Positions 1 through 9,674 of a stretch of DNA of 64,000 nucleotides are shown piece by piece (the first letter of the stretch is position 1; each line of letters begins with the position of its first letter). The DNA lies in the NCBI RefSeq assembly GCF_030263935.1, contig NZ_CP127162.1, forward strand, positions 2,179,501 to 2,243,500, given 5' to 3'. The translations under genes were made by a program, and so were the position numbers. The stretch comes from Paenibacillus polygoni. GTDB taxonomy: Bacteria > Bacillota > Bacilli > Paenibacillales > Paenibacillaceae. The notes beneath the pieces were generated by a model, which worked only from the letters and a program-made list of their open reading frames with translations, ran no database searches and was not told the DNA's origin.

Positions 1-224
1 GTAATCAGAACTTGAATTATCGTAAACAGCGCGTAGACGGCAAATACAGTGAATAGAGCAGGCTTAATGGTTCTATTTGCAAAATCATAACTGCTTCCAA
101 GGAAAACTACAGTTATCAATAAAGAGACAACCCATATAAATTGAGACTGCATATACTCGGGTGACCATTTTAACTGCTGACTCTTTTCGATTCTAGGAGT
201 CTTTTGTTCAGTAAGAGTAGACAT
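1..224 (-). CDS. ABC transporter permease, OppC-like (N-terminal part only)
   Basis: The reading frame starts at ATG 224 on the minus strand and runs off the left edge of the window. An AGGTG ribosome site lies just before it, 13 bases after the stop of the upstream permease gene. The visible 74 residues begin with a polar stretch (MSTLTEQKTPRIEKSQ) followed by two hydrophobic segments around residues 30-44 and 55-74. The position directly after an OppB-type permease suggests the OppC-type partner of a peptide/nickel-type importer. The diagnostic permease loop lies outside the window, so the call rests mainly on context. Confidence 0.6.
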   Translation of the reverse strand, partial: MSTLTEQKTPRIEKSQQLKWSPEYMQSQFIWVVSLLITVVFLGSSYDFANRTIKPALFTVFAVYALFTIIQVLI

Positions 225-237
225 GTCAGCACCTGCT

Positions 238-1695
238 TTAATATTGTTTCATCTTGGACCTGATTCGAGGATCGAAAAAGGCATACAAGATGTCGATGAA
301 AACATTGACAATGGAGATGGTAATCGCCGTGTATACAACACCGCCCAGTATACCGGGAATATCGGGAATAAACTGTTTATCCACAATGTAACTTCCAATC
401 CCGCTAATGTTGAATACCTTCTCTGTGACCGCTGCTCCCCCAAGCATCCCGCCGAATTGAAGACCAATCACCGTAATAATCGGAATAATGGCATTGCCTA
501 CTGCATGTCTCCACAGTACAACCCGTCGACTAAGACCTTTTGCTTTCGCTGTAATAATATAATCTTCGTGAATGACTTCGAGGGTAGATGATCTCGTCAT
601 CCGCGCTACAGCAGCCGTAAGTCCTGTACCGAGTACAACGACCGGCATAATGATGGAAGCCGCATTTTCTGGACTATAGGTGGCGGGCAGCCAGCCCAGT
701 TTAATGGAAAAGTTCAGAATAAAGATGAGCCCTTGCCAGAAGTTCGGAATGGATAGTCCGAGCAGTGCGATAAACATGAACGTATAATCAAAAAATGAAT
801 TTGGTTTTGTTGCCGAGATGATACCCACAGGTATCGCAATAAGTACAGAAAAGAAGAGCGAGATGAGCGTAAGTGTCAGCGTAATCGGAAACTTACGTGC
901 AATGCTTGCGGCAACATCTTCATTCCCTGTATAGGAAGTTCCGAGATCAAACAAAGCAATCCCTTTCATGTTGTTCCACAGCTGGCTAAGATAGCCTTGA
1001 TCCAGTCCATAAATATGGTTGAAGTTCGCTATCTGCTCTTTTGTTGCACCTTCTCCAAGAATGTTGGCAGCGGGATCAAAAGGTGACATGTAAAGGAGAG
1101 TGAAGACAATAACGACAACACCCATAATAACGAAGATCGTCATTACGAAACGTTCCATTACATATTTGGTATACGGATTACTGTAAAGCAGAATCACCAT
1201 ATACATCAGAATTCCGGGAAGAAAAGATAAGATAAGAAACAGCCTGTTATGTACTAGGGTTTGAAAAGTTTGATCATAGGAAGGTTTCTCAAGTCCTCGT
1301 TCCTGAAGGCGGAGTCGTATAAGTTCTTCCTGTTTCTCTAGACGCGTATCGTTCGCCCACTTCTCTGCTGTTTCTTGAATCTGTTTAGCGGAACCTGATT
1401 GATCGAAAAAGGCATGTTTACGTTCTAATTGCAAAGTGTACCGCTCTACTAACTCATTATAGAAATTGGCTTCACTCAATTCTTGTTGCACTTGTGTGCT
1501 GACTTCAGTGGCAATAGATCGATTACGATGTAGTAAATAGTAAAACAAAACAAACAAATGAACCGGAAATCCAACAACAAAGAGAAAGAACGAATAGGCA
1601 GGACGAACCCTTATCTTCTTGTACAATTCACTAATGATGCTTGATAAACGGAAAAGCTCTGTTGAAGGACCTGGTTGTTTTCTCGCAATCTCCAC
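238..1695 (-). CDS. ABC transporter permease, OppB/DppB-like, with extended N-terminus
   Basis: This is a membrane permease of the peptide/nickel ABC importer family. Residues from about 175 to the end match the OppB layout: a membrane segment (MERFVMTIFVIMGVVVIVF), the family-typical YGLDQ stretch, several membrane helices and a cytoplasmic EAA-like loop (DYIITAKAKGLSRR). The ending FDPRIR is also typical. It is 485 residues long, whereas OppB proteins are usually near 310. The extra 165 residues hold two hydrophobic segments (about 32-55 and 151-170) around a charged, probably coiled-coil stretch. The start is GTG at 1695, preceded by AAAGGAGG at 8 bases. It is transcribed with the partial permease at 1-224 and away from the ATPase gene at 1835. 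Confidence 0.88.
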   Translation of the reverse strand: MEIARKQPGPSTELFRLSSIISELYKKIRVRPAYSFFLFVVGFPVHLFVLFYYLLHRNRSIATEVSTQVQQELSEANFYNELVERYTLQLERKHAFFDQSGSAKQIQETAEKWANDTRLEKQEELIRLRLQERGLEKPSYDQTFQTLVHNRLFLILSFLPGILMYMVILLYSNPYTKYVMERFVMTIFVIMGVVVIVFTLLYMSPFDPAANILGEGATKEQIANFNHIYGLDQGYLSQLWNNMKGIALFDLGTSYTGNEDVAASIARKFPITLTLTLISLFFSVLIAIPVGIISATKPNSFFDYTFMFIALLGLSIPNFWQGLIFILNFSIKLGWLPATYSPENAASIIMPVVVLGTGLTAAVARMTRSSTLEVIHEDYIITAKAKGLSRRVVLWRHAVGNAIIPIITVIGLQFGGMLGGAAVTEKVFNISGIGSYIVDKQFIPDIPGILGGVVYTAITISIVNVFIDILYAFFDPRIRSKMKQY

Positions 1696-1747
1696 GGTTT
1701 TGGCCTCCTTTCGGGTTTAAATTGCATAATTCCGATCAATATAGTAT

Positions 1748-1776
1748 ATTTTATTTACCGCTGTTTAAAAAGTCAA
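1748..1776 (-). promoter_or_regulatory. sigma-A type promoter of the permease operon
   Basis: Reading the minus strand there is TTGACT (1776-1771), a 17-base spacer and TAAAAT (1753-1748), 53 bases upstream of the GTG start at 1695. Five of six bases match at each hexamer. Function is inferred. Confidence 0.6.
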
Positions 1777-1834
1777 TCTTTCCAAGTATAAATTTTACAT
1801 AGTTTCAAGAAAACATCGTTGGTAGGTGAACATA

Positions 1835-3571
1835 ATGGATGCTAGTATTTTACAAGTAAAAAACCTGAGAGTATCTTTTTTGAATCAGGAAAGAGAGTTT
1901 GAAGCCGTTAAAGGGGTTAGTTTTGAGCTAAAAAAAGGAGAGACACTTGGCATTGTCGGAGAGTCAGGGAGCGGTAAGAGCGTTACGGCCCGTTCCATTA
2001 TGCGACTGCTTCCCACACCACCTGCTCAGATGAAAGACGGCGAGATCCTATTTATGGGCCAAAATTTGGCTCATAAAACAGAGAAAGAGATGGAATCCAT
2101 CCGGGGAAGAGATATAGGAATGATTTTTCAAGATCCGATGACTTCACTTAACCCGACCATAAAAATAGGAAAACAAATTGCTGAAAGCCTAAAAAAACAT
2201 CGCAAGCTGTCCAGGAAAGAAGCAAAGCAAGAAGCGATTGAAATGTTGAAGTTAGTCGGTATAAGAGATAGTGAGACGAGGTATAATCAGTACCCGCATG
2301 AATTCTCTGGGGGAATGAGGCAGCGTGCAATGATTGCTATTGCGCTTGCGTGCCGTCCTGCTTTGCTGATTGCTGATGAACCGACTACGGCTCTTGATGT
2401 GACGATTCAAGCTCAGATTCTGAATGTCATGAAACATATGCAAGAGAAATTTGGAACCTCTATCATTCTCATCACCCACGATCTTGGAGTTGTAGCCGGA
2501 ATGTGTGATCGCGTTGTGGTCATGAAAAGCGGCGAAGTAGTGGAGACAGGTACGACGGAAGAAATTTTTGAGGAAGCGAAGCATCCTTACACTCAAAAAC
2601 TTTTACATGCACTCCCTCGTCTAGATGAGAAGAAGAAACCGAAGCCCGCTTCCCTAATTCTGAACACAAGCAAGGAACCGCTGCTCGAAGTAACGGGACT
2701 CAAACAATATTTTAATATGGGCAGAGGACAGATCATTAAAGCAGTAGATAATATCAGTTTTCATATCGCCCCTGGGGAAACGCTTGGCGTAGTAGGTGAA
2801 TCCGGTTCTGGAAAGTCGACGACGGGAAGATCCATTTTACGACTGCATGAACCTACGGCAGGAGAAGTATTATATCAAGGCATGCCGATCCACCGTTTAA
2901 ATGGAAAAGAAATGAAGTTGATGCGCAGACATATGCAGATGATATTCCAAGATCCCTATGCTTCGCTCAACCCCAGATTCAAGATTATGGACATTATTGG
3001 TGAATCCATGGATGTTCATCATATGAGCGGAAGTAAAGAGGCTCGTAAAAAGCGAGTCGAAGAGCTGCTGGATCTTGTAGGTTTGGAGCCTTCTTTTGCA
3101 GAACGTTATCCTCATGAATTCTCTGGCGGACAAAGACAGCGTATTGGTATTGCCCGCGCATTAGCTGTGGAGCCTAAGTTTCTAGTATGTGATGAACCCT
3201 TATCTGCACTCGATGTATCCATTCAGTCACAAGTCGTGGAACTGCTTGAAGATTTGCAGCATAAGCTGGGACTTACCTATCTATTCATCGCGCATGATCT
3301 ATCGATGGTTAAACATATCAGCGACCGGGTAGCAGTGATGTATGCAGGGAAGATTGTGGAACTTGCGGAAAGCGAAGAATTATATGCTAATCCGCAGCAT
3401 GAATATACGAAATCTCTTCTTGCAGCCATTCCGGTGCCTGACCCCAAGATCGAATCCAAGAAAACTCGTAAACTACTAGAAGAACAAACAAGTGCCGATA
3501 AATATAATCTATTACAATCGGAACTCGTAGAAGTATCGAAAGGTCATTTTGTTGCAGTTCCAACGGGATAA
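1835..3571 (+). CDS. ABC transporter ATP-binding protein, fused OppD-OppF type
   Basis: A single polypeptide carries two ATPase domains. The first (about residues 5-255) has Walker A GESGSGKS, signature LSGG-like FSGGMRQR and Walker [13 protein letters not shown]. The second (about 285-540) has [17 protein letters not shown] and [11 protein letters not shown], and each has its switch histidine (ITHD, IAHD). The tail after each domain resembles the oligopeptide-ATPase C-terminal region with its YTQKLL/YTKSLL-P motifs. It would energise the divergent permease pair at 1-1695. GTG at 1826 is in frame, but ATG 1835 is preferred because TAGGTG lies 6 bases upstream of it. No substrate-binding protein is visible in the window. 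Confidence 0.9.
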   Translation: MDASILQVKNLRVSFLNQEREFEAVKGVSFELKKGETLGIVGESGSGKSVTARSIMRLLPTPPAQMKDGEILFMGQNLAHKTEKEMESIRGRDIGMIFQDPMTSLNPTIKIGKQIAESLKKHRKLSRKEAKQEAIEMLKLVGIRDSETRYNQYPHEFSGGMRQRAMIAIALACRPALLIADEPTTALDVTIQAQILNVMKHMQEKFGTSIILITHDLGVVAGMCDRVVVMKSGEVVETGTTEEIFEEAKHPYTQKLLHALPRLDEKKKPKPASLILNTSKEPLLEVTGLKQYFNMGRGQIIKAVDNISFHIAPGETLGVVGESGSGKSTTGRSILRLHEPTAGEVLYQGMPIHRLNGKEMKLMRRHMQMIFQDPYASLNPRFKIMDIIGESMDVHHMSGSKEARKKRVEELLDLVGLEPSFAERYPHEFSGGQRQRIGIARALAVEPKFLVCDEPLSALDVSIQSQVVELLEDLQHKLGLTYLFIAHDLSMVKHISDRVAVMYAGKIVELAESEELYANPQHEYTKSLLAAIPVPDPKIESKKTRKLLEEQTSADKYNLLQSELVEVSKGHFVAVPTG

Positions 3572-3721
3572 AACTCTAATACGGGATAAAATAACTAATA
3601 AACGAATGGCTGAATAACGGCTGATAGCACGGGTTATGTGTAGGTTTTCATCATTCTTGGTGTTGTAGTCCACTTAAGATTAGATGTAAACCTATTCACA
3701 AAGAATAGTTGTAGAAACAGA

Positions 3722-3774
3722 AAAAAACAGAAGGAATGAGCATGCATGAGCTCTATTCTTTCTGTTTTTTATTT
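3722..3774 (+). terminator. rho-independent terminator
   Basis: The arm AAAAAACAGAAGGAAT pairs with ATTCTTTCTGTTTTTT across a short loop around GCATGC, followed by a T-rich stretch. It lies between the double ATPase gene and the secreted protein gene. Confidence 0.75.
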
Positions 3775-3856
3775 TACACAATCCAGCAATGTTTTTAATG
3801 TGTAGGTGCTAGAATAAGAGGGTATATACAAATATTAACATTATAGGAGGGAAAAG

Positions 3857-6664
3857 ATGGAGACAATACGGAAGAAGAATCTTGGCAGCCGCTTTTTTAA
3901 ATATGTGGTGGCAGCCGCATTAGCACTGTCTGTTCAGACTGGATGGTCAGCTGACATTACGCCTACTGCTCAAGCAGAGAGCGCACAAGATCCCGCACCC
4001 TATATTCAAGCTAAAGTAGTTAATGAAAATGCGGGTAAGAGAGTATTGTTCGACAATACCCATGCACAAACGGCAGGAGCGGCGGATTGGGTCATTGATG
4101 GAGGATTCTCCGATTTCGGCAATGCGCTTGCTTCAGATGGTTATTATGTAAAAGAACTCCGTAAGTCTACTCCAATCACGCTGACAGATCTCTCCGATTA
4201 TGATGTTTTTGTCGTAGCAGAGCCGAATATACCCTTTAAACAAAGCGAACAAATGGCAATGGAGCAATATGTGGATCAAGGTGGAAGTATCTTTTTCATT
4301 GGTGATCATTATAATGCGGACCGGAACAAAAACCGCTGGGACGGTTCTGAGTCCATTAATGGATACCGCAGAGGGGCTTATACAGACCCAGCAAAAGGGA
4401 TGAGTACTGAAGAGAAAAATTCAGCAGCGATGCAAGGTGTTGTCAGTTCGGACTGGCTTGCTGATAACTTTGGTGTAAGATTCCGTTACAATGCGCTGGG
4501 TGATATCACGGCGAACAATATCGTTGCTCCTAGTCAATCATTTGGGATAACCGAAGGGGTATCGAAGGTAGCCATGCATGCGGGCTCGACACTCGCCATT
4601 ATCGATCCAACAAAAGCCAAAGGGATTGTATATTTACCAAAGACAAATGCAGCTTGGGGCAATGCCGTCGACCAAGGTGTATATAACGGAGGCGGAATAG
4701 AAGAAGGTCCTTATGTGGCTGTAGCAAAAGCCGGTCTTGGTAAAGCAGCCTTCATCGGCGATTCTTCCCCAGTCGAGGATGCAACTCCTAAGTACGTTCG
4801 TGAGGAAAATGGCAGTAAAAAAACGACGTATGATGGTTTTAAAGAACAAGATGATGGGGTTCTCTTGGTTAATCTAGTAAACTGGCTTTCCGAAGATGAG
4901 GATTATTCTGATTTTACGGAAGTAGATGGTCTTGCACTTGATCAGCCAACACCTTTGCTGCCGTTTGAGGTGCCCGCTGCTTCTACAGAACCTCAGTCAG
5001 AACCATGGTCTCAGCCTGCTGCCGGTTATAAATGGTGGGATTCATCTACGTTTAAAGCAGGTTCTTATGGTAGTACCGCAGCAACTCCTTCAAGCCCACA
5101 GTATAATTTTGTGCATCAAAACCAGCTTCCTAACAGCGAAGTTTTCCAAATCCGTGTGGTCGTGAATAATCTTGCGCCAAACAGTACGGTAACTGGGTAT
5201 AGTGCAGGTATCTATACGACAGGCGGAACACAAGTTGCCAAAATTCAAAATGCAGACCTGTCCTGGCCAAGTGCTTATGGTTATAGTCAGACATTCAGCT
5301 TGACGGCGAATAGTAAAGGCATAGCAACAAAGGACATTACTGTACAGATAAAACCAGGTACAACCGGAGCAGCGAATTTGAGGCTCAGACTAAACGGTAA
5401 TAATCTGGTGACAAACCCAGTTACAATCGCAAATGTTCCTGCAGAGCCGCTTCCTGATGGGGAAGGTCAGGCTCCTGAAATTACACTGTCAACGATTAGT
5501 GAAGCGAGAACGAAAAGCGAGGGAGCTCAGGTTATGGTCGAAGGCGTAGTGACGACACAGCCGGGCAGCTTTGGGGGACAAGCATTTTATATACAGGATG
5601 ATACCGCTGGGATCTATGTGTATCAAACGCAAAGTGGATTCAAGATCGGGGATAAGGTAAGGGTAAAGGCGGCTTTAACCGTATATAATACAGAACTTGA
5701 ACTTGATGAGATTGAATCCATTGAAAAAATAGGTGACGGTAATGTTCCTAGTACGAAACCCGTAGTTTCTTTAGGGGATGACACACAAGGTCAGCTGGTA
5801 CAACTGAATAACGTTACCATTGAAAACTTGGTTAGTGCGTCTCCTGCAGGATCCTTTGAATTTGATGCCGTAGGGGAGCAAAAAAGTCATGTGAGGATTG
5901 ATGCTCGTACGGGAATCACGGTGGACAACTTTCCTTATAAAGCCGGAGATAAAGTGAATCTGACAGGCATATCTGCTATTTTTCGCGGGGTATATCAGTT
6001 AAAACCTAGAGGACTCAGTGATATTACACTTGCGGAAAGTACAGAGCCTGAAACACCTGAAGAACCGAGTGAACCTGTTCTTGCTGAAGGTGTGCCCGGA
6101 CAAGCAGTACTAACGAGCAATAACGGCCATGACAATGGACTACAGGATGGAAGTTATGAGATTACGATGAACTTGTGGTGGGGAAATAACGCGACCGAAT
6201 ACAAATTATACGAGAATGGAACGCTTATCGATACCCAAAAAATCAGTGATCGTACGCCGGAAAGACAGTCTGCAGTAACATCGATTACTGGAAAAGCAAA
6301 CGGAACTTATACCTATAAGAGCGAACTGACTAACAGCTACGGTACGAGCGCGTCCACTTCCGTTGTCGTTGTAGTAACGGATGCCAATCCAGGAAAAGCC
6401 ATACTTTCTCATGATAACTGGGATCAAGACGGTAACTACAAGGTGGAAATGAATCTATGGTGGGGCACAAACGCAACTTCTTACCGTTTATATGAGAATC
6501 GCGAGCTTATTGATACCCAGTCTTTAAGTGCACAGACGCCGAATGCCCAGCGCGCAGTGTCTGCCATAACGAATCGTTCCCAAGGAACATATGAGTATTA
6601 TGCAGAGCTTGTGAATGATTCAGGAAAAACAGTAACTGATAAAGTAATCGTTGTTGTAAAATAG
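3857..6664 (+). CDS. secreted multidomain protein: GATase-like, YhcR-type OB-fold and two C-terminal beta repeats
   Basis: A 935-residue exported protein. Residues 1-40 form a signal peptide (basic start, hydrophobic core, likely cut after AQA). About residues 55-350 resemble the GATase/DUF4350-like fold found in surface proteins (VLFDNTHAQ, DVFVVAEPN, GGSIFFIGDHYN). Residues 400-525 form a beta-rich module of unknown type. Residues 535-735 look like the OB-fold region seen in YhcR/ExeM-type extracellular nucleases (VMVEGVVTT, FYIQDDTAGIYVY, KIGDKVRV), but no nuclease catalytic domain is visible. Two similar domains of about 90 residues follow (MNLWWGNNAT and MNLWWGTNAT), of the type found at the ends of chitinases and other polysaccharide-active exoenzymes. 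AGGAGG sits before ATG 3857. The gene is monocistronic. Its function is unproven. Confidence 0.75.
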   Translation: METIRKKNLGSRFFKYVVAAALALSVQTGWSADITPTAQAESAQDPAPYIQAKVVNENAGKRVLFDNTHAQTAGAADWVIDGGFSDFGNALASDGYYVKELRKSTPITLTDLSDYDVFVVAEPNIPFKQSEQMAMEQYVDQGGSIFFIGDHYNADRNKNRWDGSESINGYRRGAYTDPAKGMSTEEKNSAAMQGVVSSDWLADNFGVRFRYNALGDITANNIVAPSQSFGITEGVSKVAMHAGSTLAIIDPTKAKGIVYLPKTNAAWGNAVDQGVYNGGGIEEGPYVAVAKAGLGKAAFIGDSSPVEDATPKYVREENGSKKTTYDGFKEQDDGVLLVNLVNWLSEDEDYSDFTEVDGLALDQPTPLLPFEVPAASTEPQSEPWSQPAAGYKWWDSSTFKAGSYGSTAATPSSPQYNFVHQNQLPNSEVFQIRVVVNNLAPNSTVTGYSAGIYTTGGTQVAKIQNADLSWPSAYGYSQTFSLTANSKGIATKDITVQIKPGTTGAANLRLRLNGNNLVTNPVTIANVPAEPLPDGEGQAPEITLSTISEARTKSEGAQVMVEGVVTTQPGSFGGQAFYIQDDTAGIYVYQTQSGFKIGDKVRVKAALTVYNTELELDEIESIEKIGDGNVPSTKPVVSLGDDTQGQLVQLNNVTIENLVSASPAGSFEFDAVGEQKSHVRIDARTGITVDNFPYKAGDKVNLTGISAIFRGVYQLKPRGLSDITLAESTEPETPEEPSEPVLAEGVPGQAVLTSNNGHDNGLQDGSYEITMNLWWGNNATEYKLYENGTLIDTQKISDRTPERQSAVTSITGKANGTYTYKSELTNSYGTSASTSVVVVVTDANPGKAILSHDNWDQDGNYKVEMNLWWGTNATSYRLYENRELIDTQSLSAQTPNAQRAVSAITNRSQGTYEYYAELVNDSGKTVTDKVIVVVK

Positions 6665-6667
6665 CGT

Positions 6668-6707
6668 AAAAGTGCTGATGACCTGGGCAGGTTATCAGCA
6701 CTTTTTA
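6668..6707 (+). terminator. rho-independent terminator
   Basis: AAAAGTGCTGATGACC pairs with GGTTATCAGCACTTTT over a 6-base loop, starting 4 bases after the stop codon of the secreted protein gene. Confidence 0.9.
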
Positions 6708-6723
6708 AATGTAAAAAAAAGGT

Positions 6724-6752
6724 TTGACAACCATTTTTACTGTTGATAAAAT
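6724..6752 (+). promoter_or_regulatory. promoter of the sulfonate operon
   Basis: TTGACA (6724-6729), a 17-base spacer, then TAAAAT (6747-6752). It lies about 220 bases upstream of the first gene at 6976, leaving a long AT-rich leader with several T-runs. I looked for an S-box or other riboswitch there and did not find one. Confidence 0.65.
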
Positions 6753-6975
6753 AAACGACAGATCAAACAGATTGAAGTTTCTTACATTTTGTGAAATGAC
6801 AATAGAATAGCGAATCGACCAGACAACTGGAGATATCACGCTTTTTTTCTTTTTGTAAAAGGTGCTTTTTTGTAGTGTAGAATACACCTGTAATGCGTTG
6901 TGTCTCTTTTTTTTATCCTTTTATCCTACTAAACAGGTAAGTTTAATTTATATACTCAAGTTAGGGGGTTCTTCG

Positions 6976-7752
6976 ATGTCAACCAGTACACTGCGGATCG
7001 AGCAGCTGAATAAAGTCTTTCATGCACCAGCAGGAGACGTTATAGCGCTCCATCAGATTGATCTTCAAGTCCGCAAAGGAGAATTCCTAACCATGATTGG
7101 CCCGAGCGGATGCGGTAAAAGTACACTGCTCAAAATCATTGCAGGTCTAGACACTTCATATGAAGGTAAAGTCTTGCTGAATGAACAGCCCATCACGGGA
7201 CCTAGTATTCAAAAAGGATTTATATTTCAAGAGCCGCGCTTATTTCCTTGGTTGAATGTAGAGAAGAACATTGCCGGAAATTTATCACTGAAAAAACCGG
7301 ATGTTCGCAAAAAGGTATCTGAACTAATCGAACTGGTTCGTTTAGAAGGGTTTGAACAATCTTACCCGAGGGAGCTATCCGGAGGCATGGCGCAGCGCGT
7401 GGCAATTGCAAGAGCACTGCTTCGTGAGCCAGACGTGCTTTTGCTTGATGAACCTTTTGGAGCCCTGGATGCTTTTACAAGATCGCATATGCAGGAAGTT
7501 CTTTTGGATATCTGGCAGAGAAACCGCACCACGATGATCTTCGTTACTCATGATCTTGATGAAGCTGTGTTCCTGGGAGAAAGAGTTGTCATTATGAATC
7601 CGAGACCTGGCCAGATCCGGTCCATTCAGCCTATTGATTTACCTTTCCCGCGGAAAAGAACGGGATCTTCATTTCAAGAACTTAGAGCAAAAGTGCTGCG
7701 AGAATTTGAAAAAGGAGAAGAACCTGAATTCGACGCGGGAGCAGGCATATAA
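6976..7752 (+). CDS. ssuB: sulfonate-type ABC transporter ATP-binding protein
   Basis: The ATPase of an aliphatic-sulfonate/nitrate/taurine-family importer. It carries Walker [11 protein letters not shown]-loop FQEPRLFPW, signature LSGGMAQR, Walker [12 protein letters not shown] and switch VTHDLDEA, in a 258-residue protein typical of SsuB/TauB. An upstream in-frame start at 6862 is rejected because AGGGGG lies 7 bases before ATG 6976 and the extra residues match nothing in the family. It is the first gene of a five-gene operon with the binding protein, two permeases and a flavin monooxygenase. Confidence 0.93.
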   Translation: MSTSTLRIEQLNKVFHAPAGDVIALHQIDLQVRKGEFLTMIGPSGCGKSTLLKIIAGLDTSYEGKVLLNEQPITGPSIQKGFIFQEPRLFPWLNVEKNIAGNLSLKKPDVRKKVSELIELVRLEGFEQSYPRELSGGMAQRVAIARALLREPDVLLLDEPFGALDAFTRSHMQEVLLDIWQRNRTTMIFVTHDLDEAVFLGERVVIMNPRPGQIRSIQPIDLPFPRKRTGSSFQELRAKVLREFEKGEEPEFDAGAGI

Positions 7753-7792
7753 CTGGTAAAGCCACTATTGAACTTAGGGGAGAGAAATAAAC

Positions 7793-8788
7793 ATGAATAA
7801 GAGATTCTGGTCTTTTACATTATTATTGGTGGCTTTACTCGCGATTGCGGGCTGTGCAAAAGATACAGAACAGAACAGCGGAGCAGGAGGAAGCAAAGAT
7901 TCAGTCGTTCGGATCGGAGTTCAAGGCAGCGGGGGGTTATTCGGGAAAGCACGCGAAGAACAGTGGTTCGAGAAAGAATTCGCTAAACATGGAGTTACCG
8001 TAGAATGGGCTGAATTCCAAAGCGGTCCTCCGATGACAGAGGCCATGGCCTCAAATCGACTTGATTTTGCGGGACTTGGGAACATGCCGATTATTGCAGC
8101 ACAGGCAGCCGACATTTCTTTTAAAGTCATTTCTCAAACCCTAGAGGGAAAAAATAATGTGGCTATTATTGTGCCCGCGGATAGTCCAGCTCAGTCGATC
8201 AGTGACCTAAAAGGTAAGAAAGTGGCCGTTACCAAAGGAAGCAACGCATTTAACTTTTTGTATAGAGGTCTAGATGCTGAAGGTATCTCCGCCTCTGATG
8301 TAGAGGTCATTCAGCTTCAGCCAGACGAAACTCAGCCTGCATTTGAATCAGGAAGCGTTGATGCTTGGGCAACTTGGGATCCTTATATCACGCTAAACAC
8401 ACTGACAGGCAAAGCAAAAATTCTAACCGATGGCGAAAAGCTAGGAATTTTATCTCCCTCTTTTAATATCGTACGCAAAGAATTTGCTGACAAAAACCCA
8501 GATCTCGTTACCCTTTATTTAAAAGTGCTGAATGACGCACTCACTTGGGAGAATGAGCATAAAGACGAGGCTATTCAGAGATACGCGGATGAGCGGGGCA
8601 TTCCGGTCGATGTGATCCAAGGTACTTTTGACCGAGCGAGACAAATTAATATACCCGCCAGTGATGCGATTATAGAAGAACAGCAGAAAACAGCGGATTT
8701 TCAATATGAGCAAAAAATAATTCGCAAAAAAATTGAGGTAAAGAGCGTATTTGATAATCAGTATATCGAAAAAGCACTGCAGCCATAA
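7793..8788 (+). CDS. ssuA: sulfonate-type ABC transporter substrate-binding lipoprotein
   Basis: A 331-residue extracytoplasmic solute receptor anchored as a lipoprotein: signal sequence with lipobox LAIAGC, cysteine at about residue 21. The body matches the SsuA/TauA/NMT1 family (VRIGVQGSGG, MASNRLDFAGLGNMP, DLKGKKVAVTKGSNAF, SVDAWATWDPY). It should deliver a sulfonate or similar organosulfur compound to the paired permeases. GGGGAGAG precedes ATG 7793. The exact ligand cannot be read from the sequence. Confidence 0.92.
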   Translation: MNKRFWSFTLLLVALLAIAGCAKDTEQNSGAGGSKDSVVRIGVQGSGGLFGKAREEQWFEKEFAKHGVTVEWAEFQSGPPMTEAMASNRLDFAGLGNMPIIAAQAADISFKVISQTLEGKNNVAIIVPADSPAQSISDLKGKKVAVTKGSNAFNFLYRGLDAEGISASDVEVIQLQPDETQPAFESGSVDAWATWDPYITLNTLTGKAKILTDGEKLGILSPSFNIVRKEFADKNPDLVTLYLKVLNDALTWENEHKDEAIQRYADERGIPVDVIQGTFDRARQINIPASDAIIEEQQKTADFQYEQKIIRKKIEVKSVFDNQYIEKALQP

Positions 8789-8819
8789 AAGGCAGATGTG
8801 AAGAAACGGGGTGTTTTTC

Positions 8820-9674
8820 ATGCTTCAAAACAGTGTCAGTAAATTAGCAAAGAAGCGGGAGGGCCCCCGCGAGTGGCTTCGGAAGAAAGACCAAAGGTGG
8901 AAAATAAGGTGGATTAACATTGCTTTGGGTTCGTCCGTACCAATAATCCTGATTATAATTTGGCAGGTTGCGGGTTCGCTAGGCTTACTTAACCCCGTTC
9001 TTCTCCCTACACCCGTTGTCATCTGGAATGAACTAGTTGCCATGACTCTATCGGGTGAATTAGTTTCAAACCTCGGCATTTCAGCAGGGAGAGCCTTTCT
9101 TGGATTTATTCTAGGAGGAGGACTAGGACTTGCCGCAGGAGTGTGGGTTGGTTTTTCTTACAAAGCGGAGCGGCTGGTTGATCCTTCTCTTCAAATGCTG
9201 CGGACGCTTCCCCATCTAGCAATCGCCCCCTTGTTTATTTTATGGTTCGGCTTTGGGGAAACTTCCAAAATTTTATTGATTGCAAAAGGAGCCTTCTTCC
9301 CGCTCTACGTCAATACGTTTCTTGGGATCCGTTCGGTAGACAACAAACTATTTGATGTAGCCCGAGTCCTGGAATTCAGCAGATGGGAGCTGATCTGGAA
9401 GCTGATTGTACCGGCAGCACTGCCTAATATTTTTCTCGGTATCCGTTTATCCATCGGGGTTGCATGGCTTGGACTCGTAGTGGCCGAACTTATGGGTTCG
9501 AGTTCCGGTATTGGATACATCATTAATGATGCTAGGTCATTCTCTTTAACATCGGTTGTGTTCGTCGGTATTATCGTGTTTGCGGTCGTTGGGAAATTGT
9601 CTGATTCCTTCATCAGATGGCTCGAACATCGCATGCTTTCCTGGCAAGACAGTTACAAGGGAGGTGGAAGATAG
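8820..9674 (+). CDS. ssuC: sulfonate-type ABC transporter permease 1
   Basis: A membrane permease of the SsuC/TauC (BPD_transp_1) family, 284 residues with about six membrane helices. It carries the family loop around ARVLEFSRWELIWKLIVPAA and a late VGIIVFAVVGKLSD segment. GTG 8811 is in frame, but ATG 8820 is preferred since GGGGTG sits 6 bases before it. It is followed by a second, clearly homologous permease with a TAGTG stop-start overlap, so the two are probably translated together. Confidence 0.9.
   Translation: MLQNSVSKLAKKREGPREWLRKKDQRWKIRWINIALGSSVPIILIIIWQVAGSLGLLNPVLLPTPVVIWNELVAMTLSGELVSNLGISAGRAFLGFILGGGLGLAAGVWVGFSYKAERLVDPSLQMLRTLPHLAIAPLFILWFGFGETSKILLIAKGAFFPLYVNTFLGIRSVDNKLFDVARVLEFSRWELIWKLIVPAALPNIFLGIRLSIGVAWLGLVVAELMGSSSGIGYIINDARSFSLTSVVFVGIIVFAVVGKLSDSFIRWLEHRMLSWQDSYKGGGR

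Noticed and set aside
6753..6975. Long leader of the sulfonate operon as a possible S-box or other riboswitch
   Set aside because: None of the conserved S-box sequence blocks could be found, and no terminator/antiterminator pair is visible.
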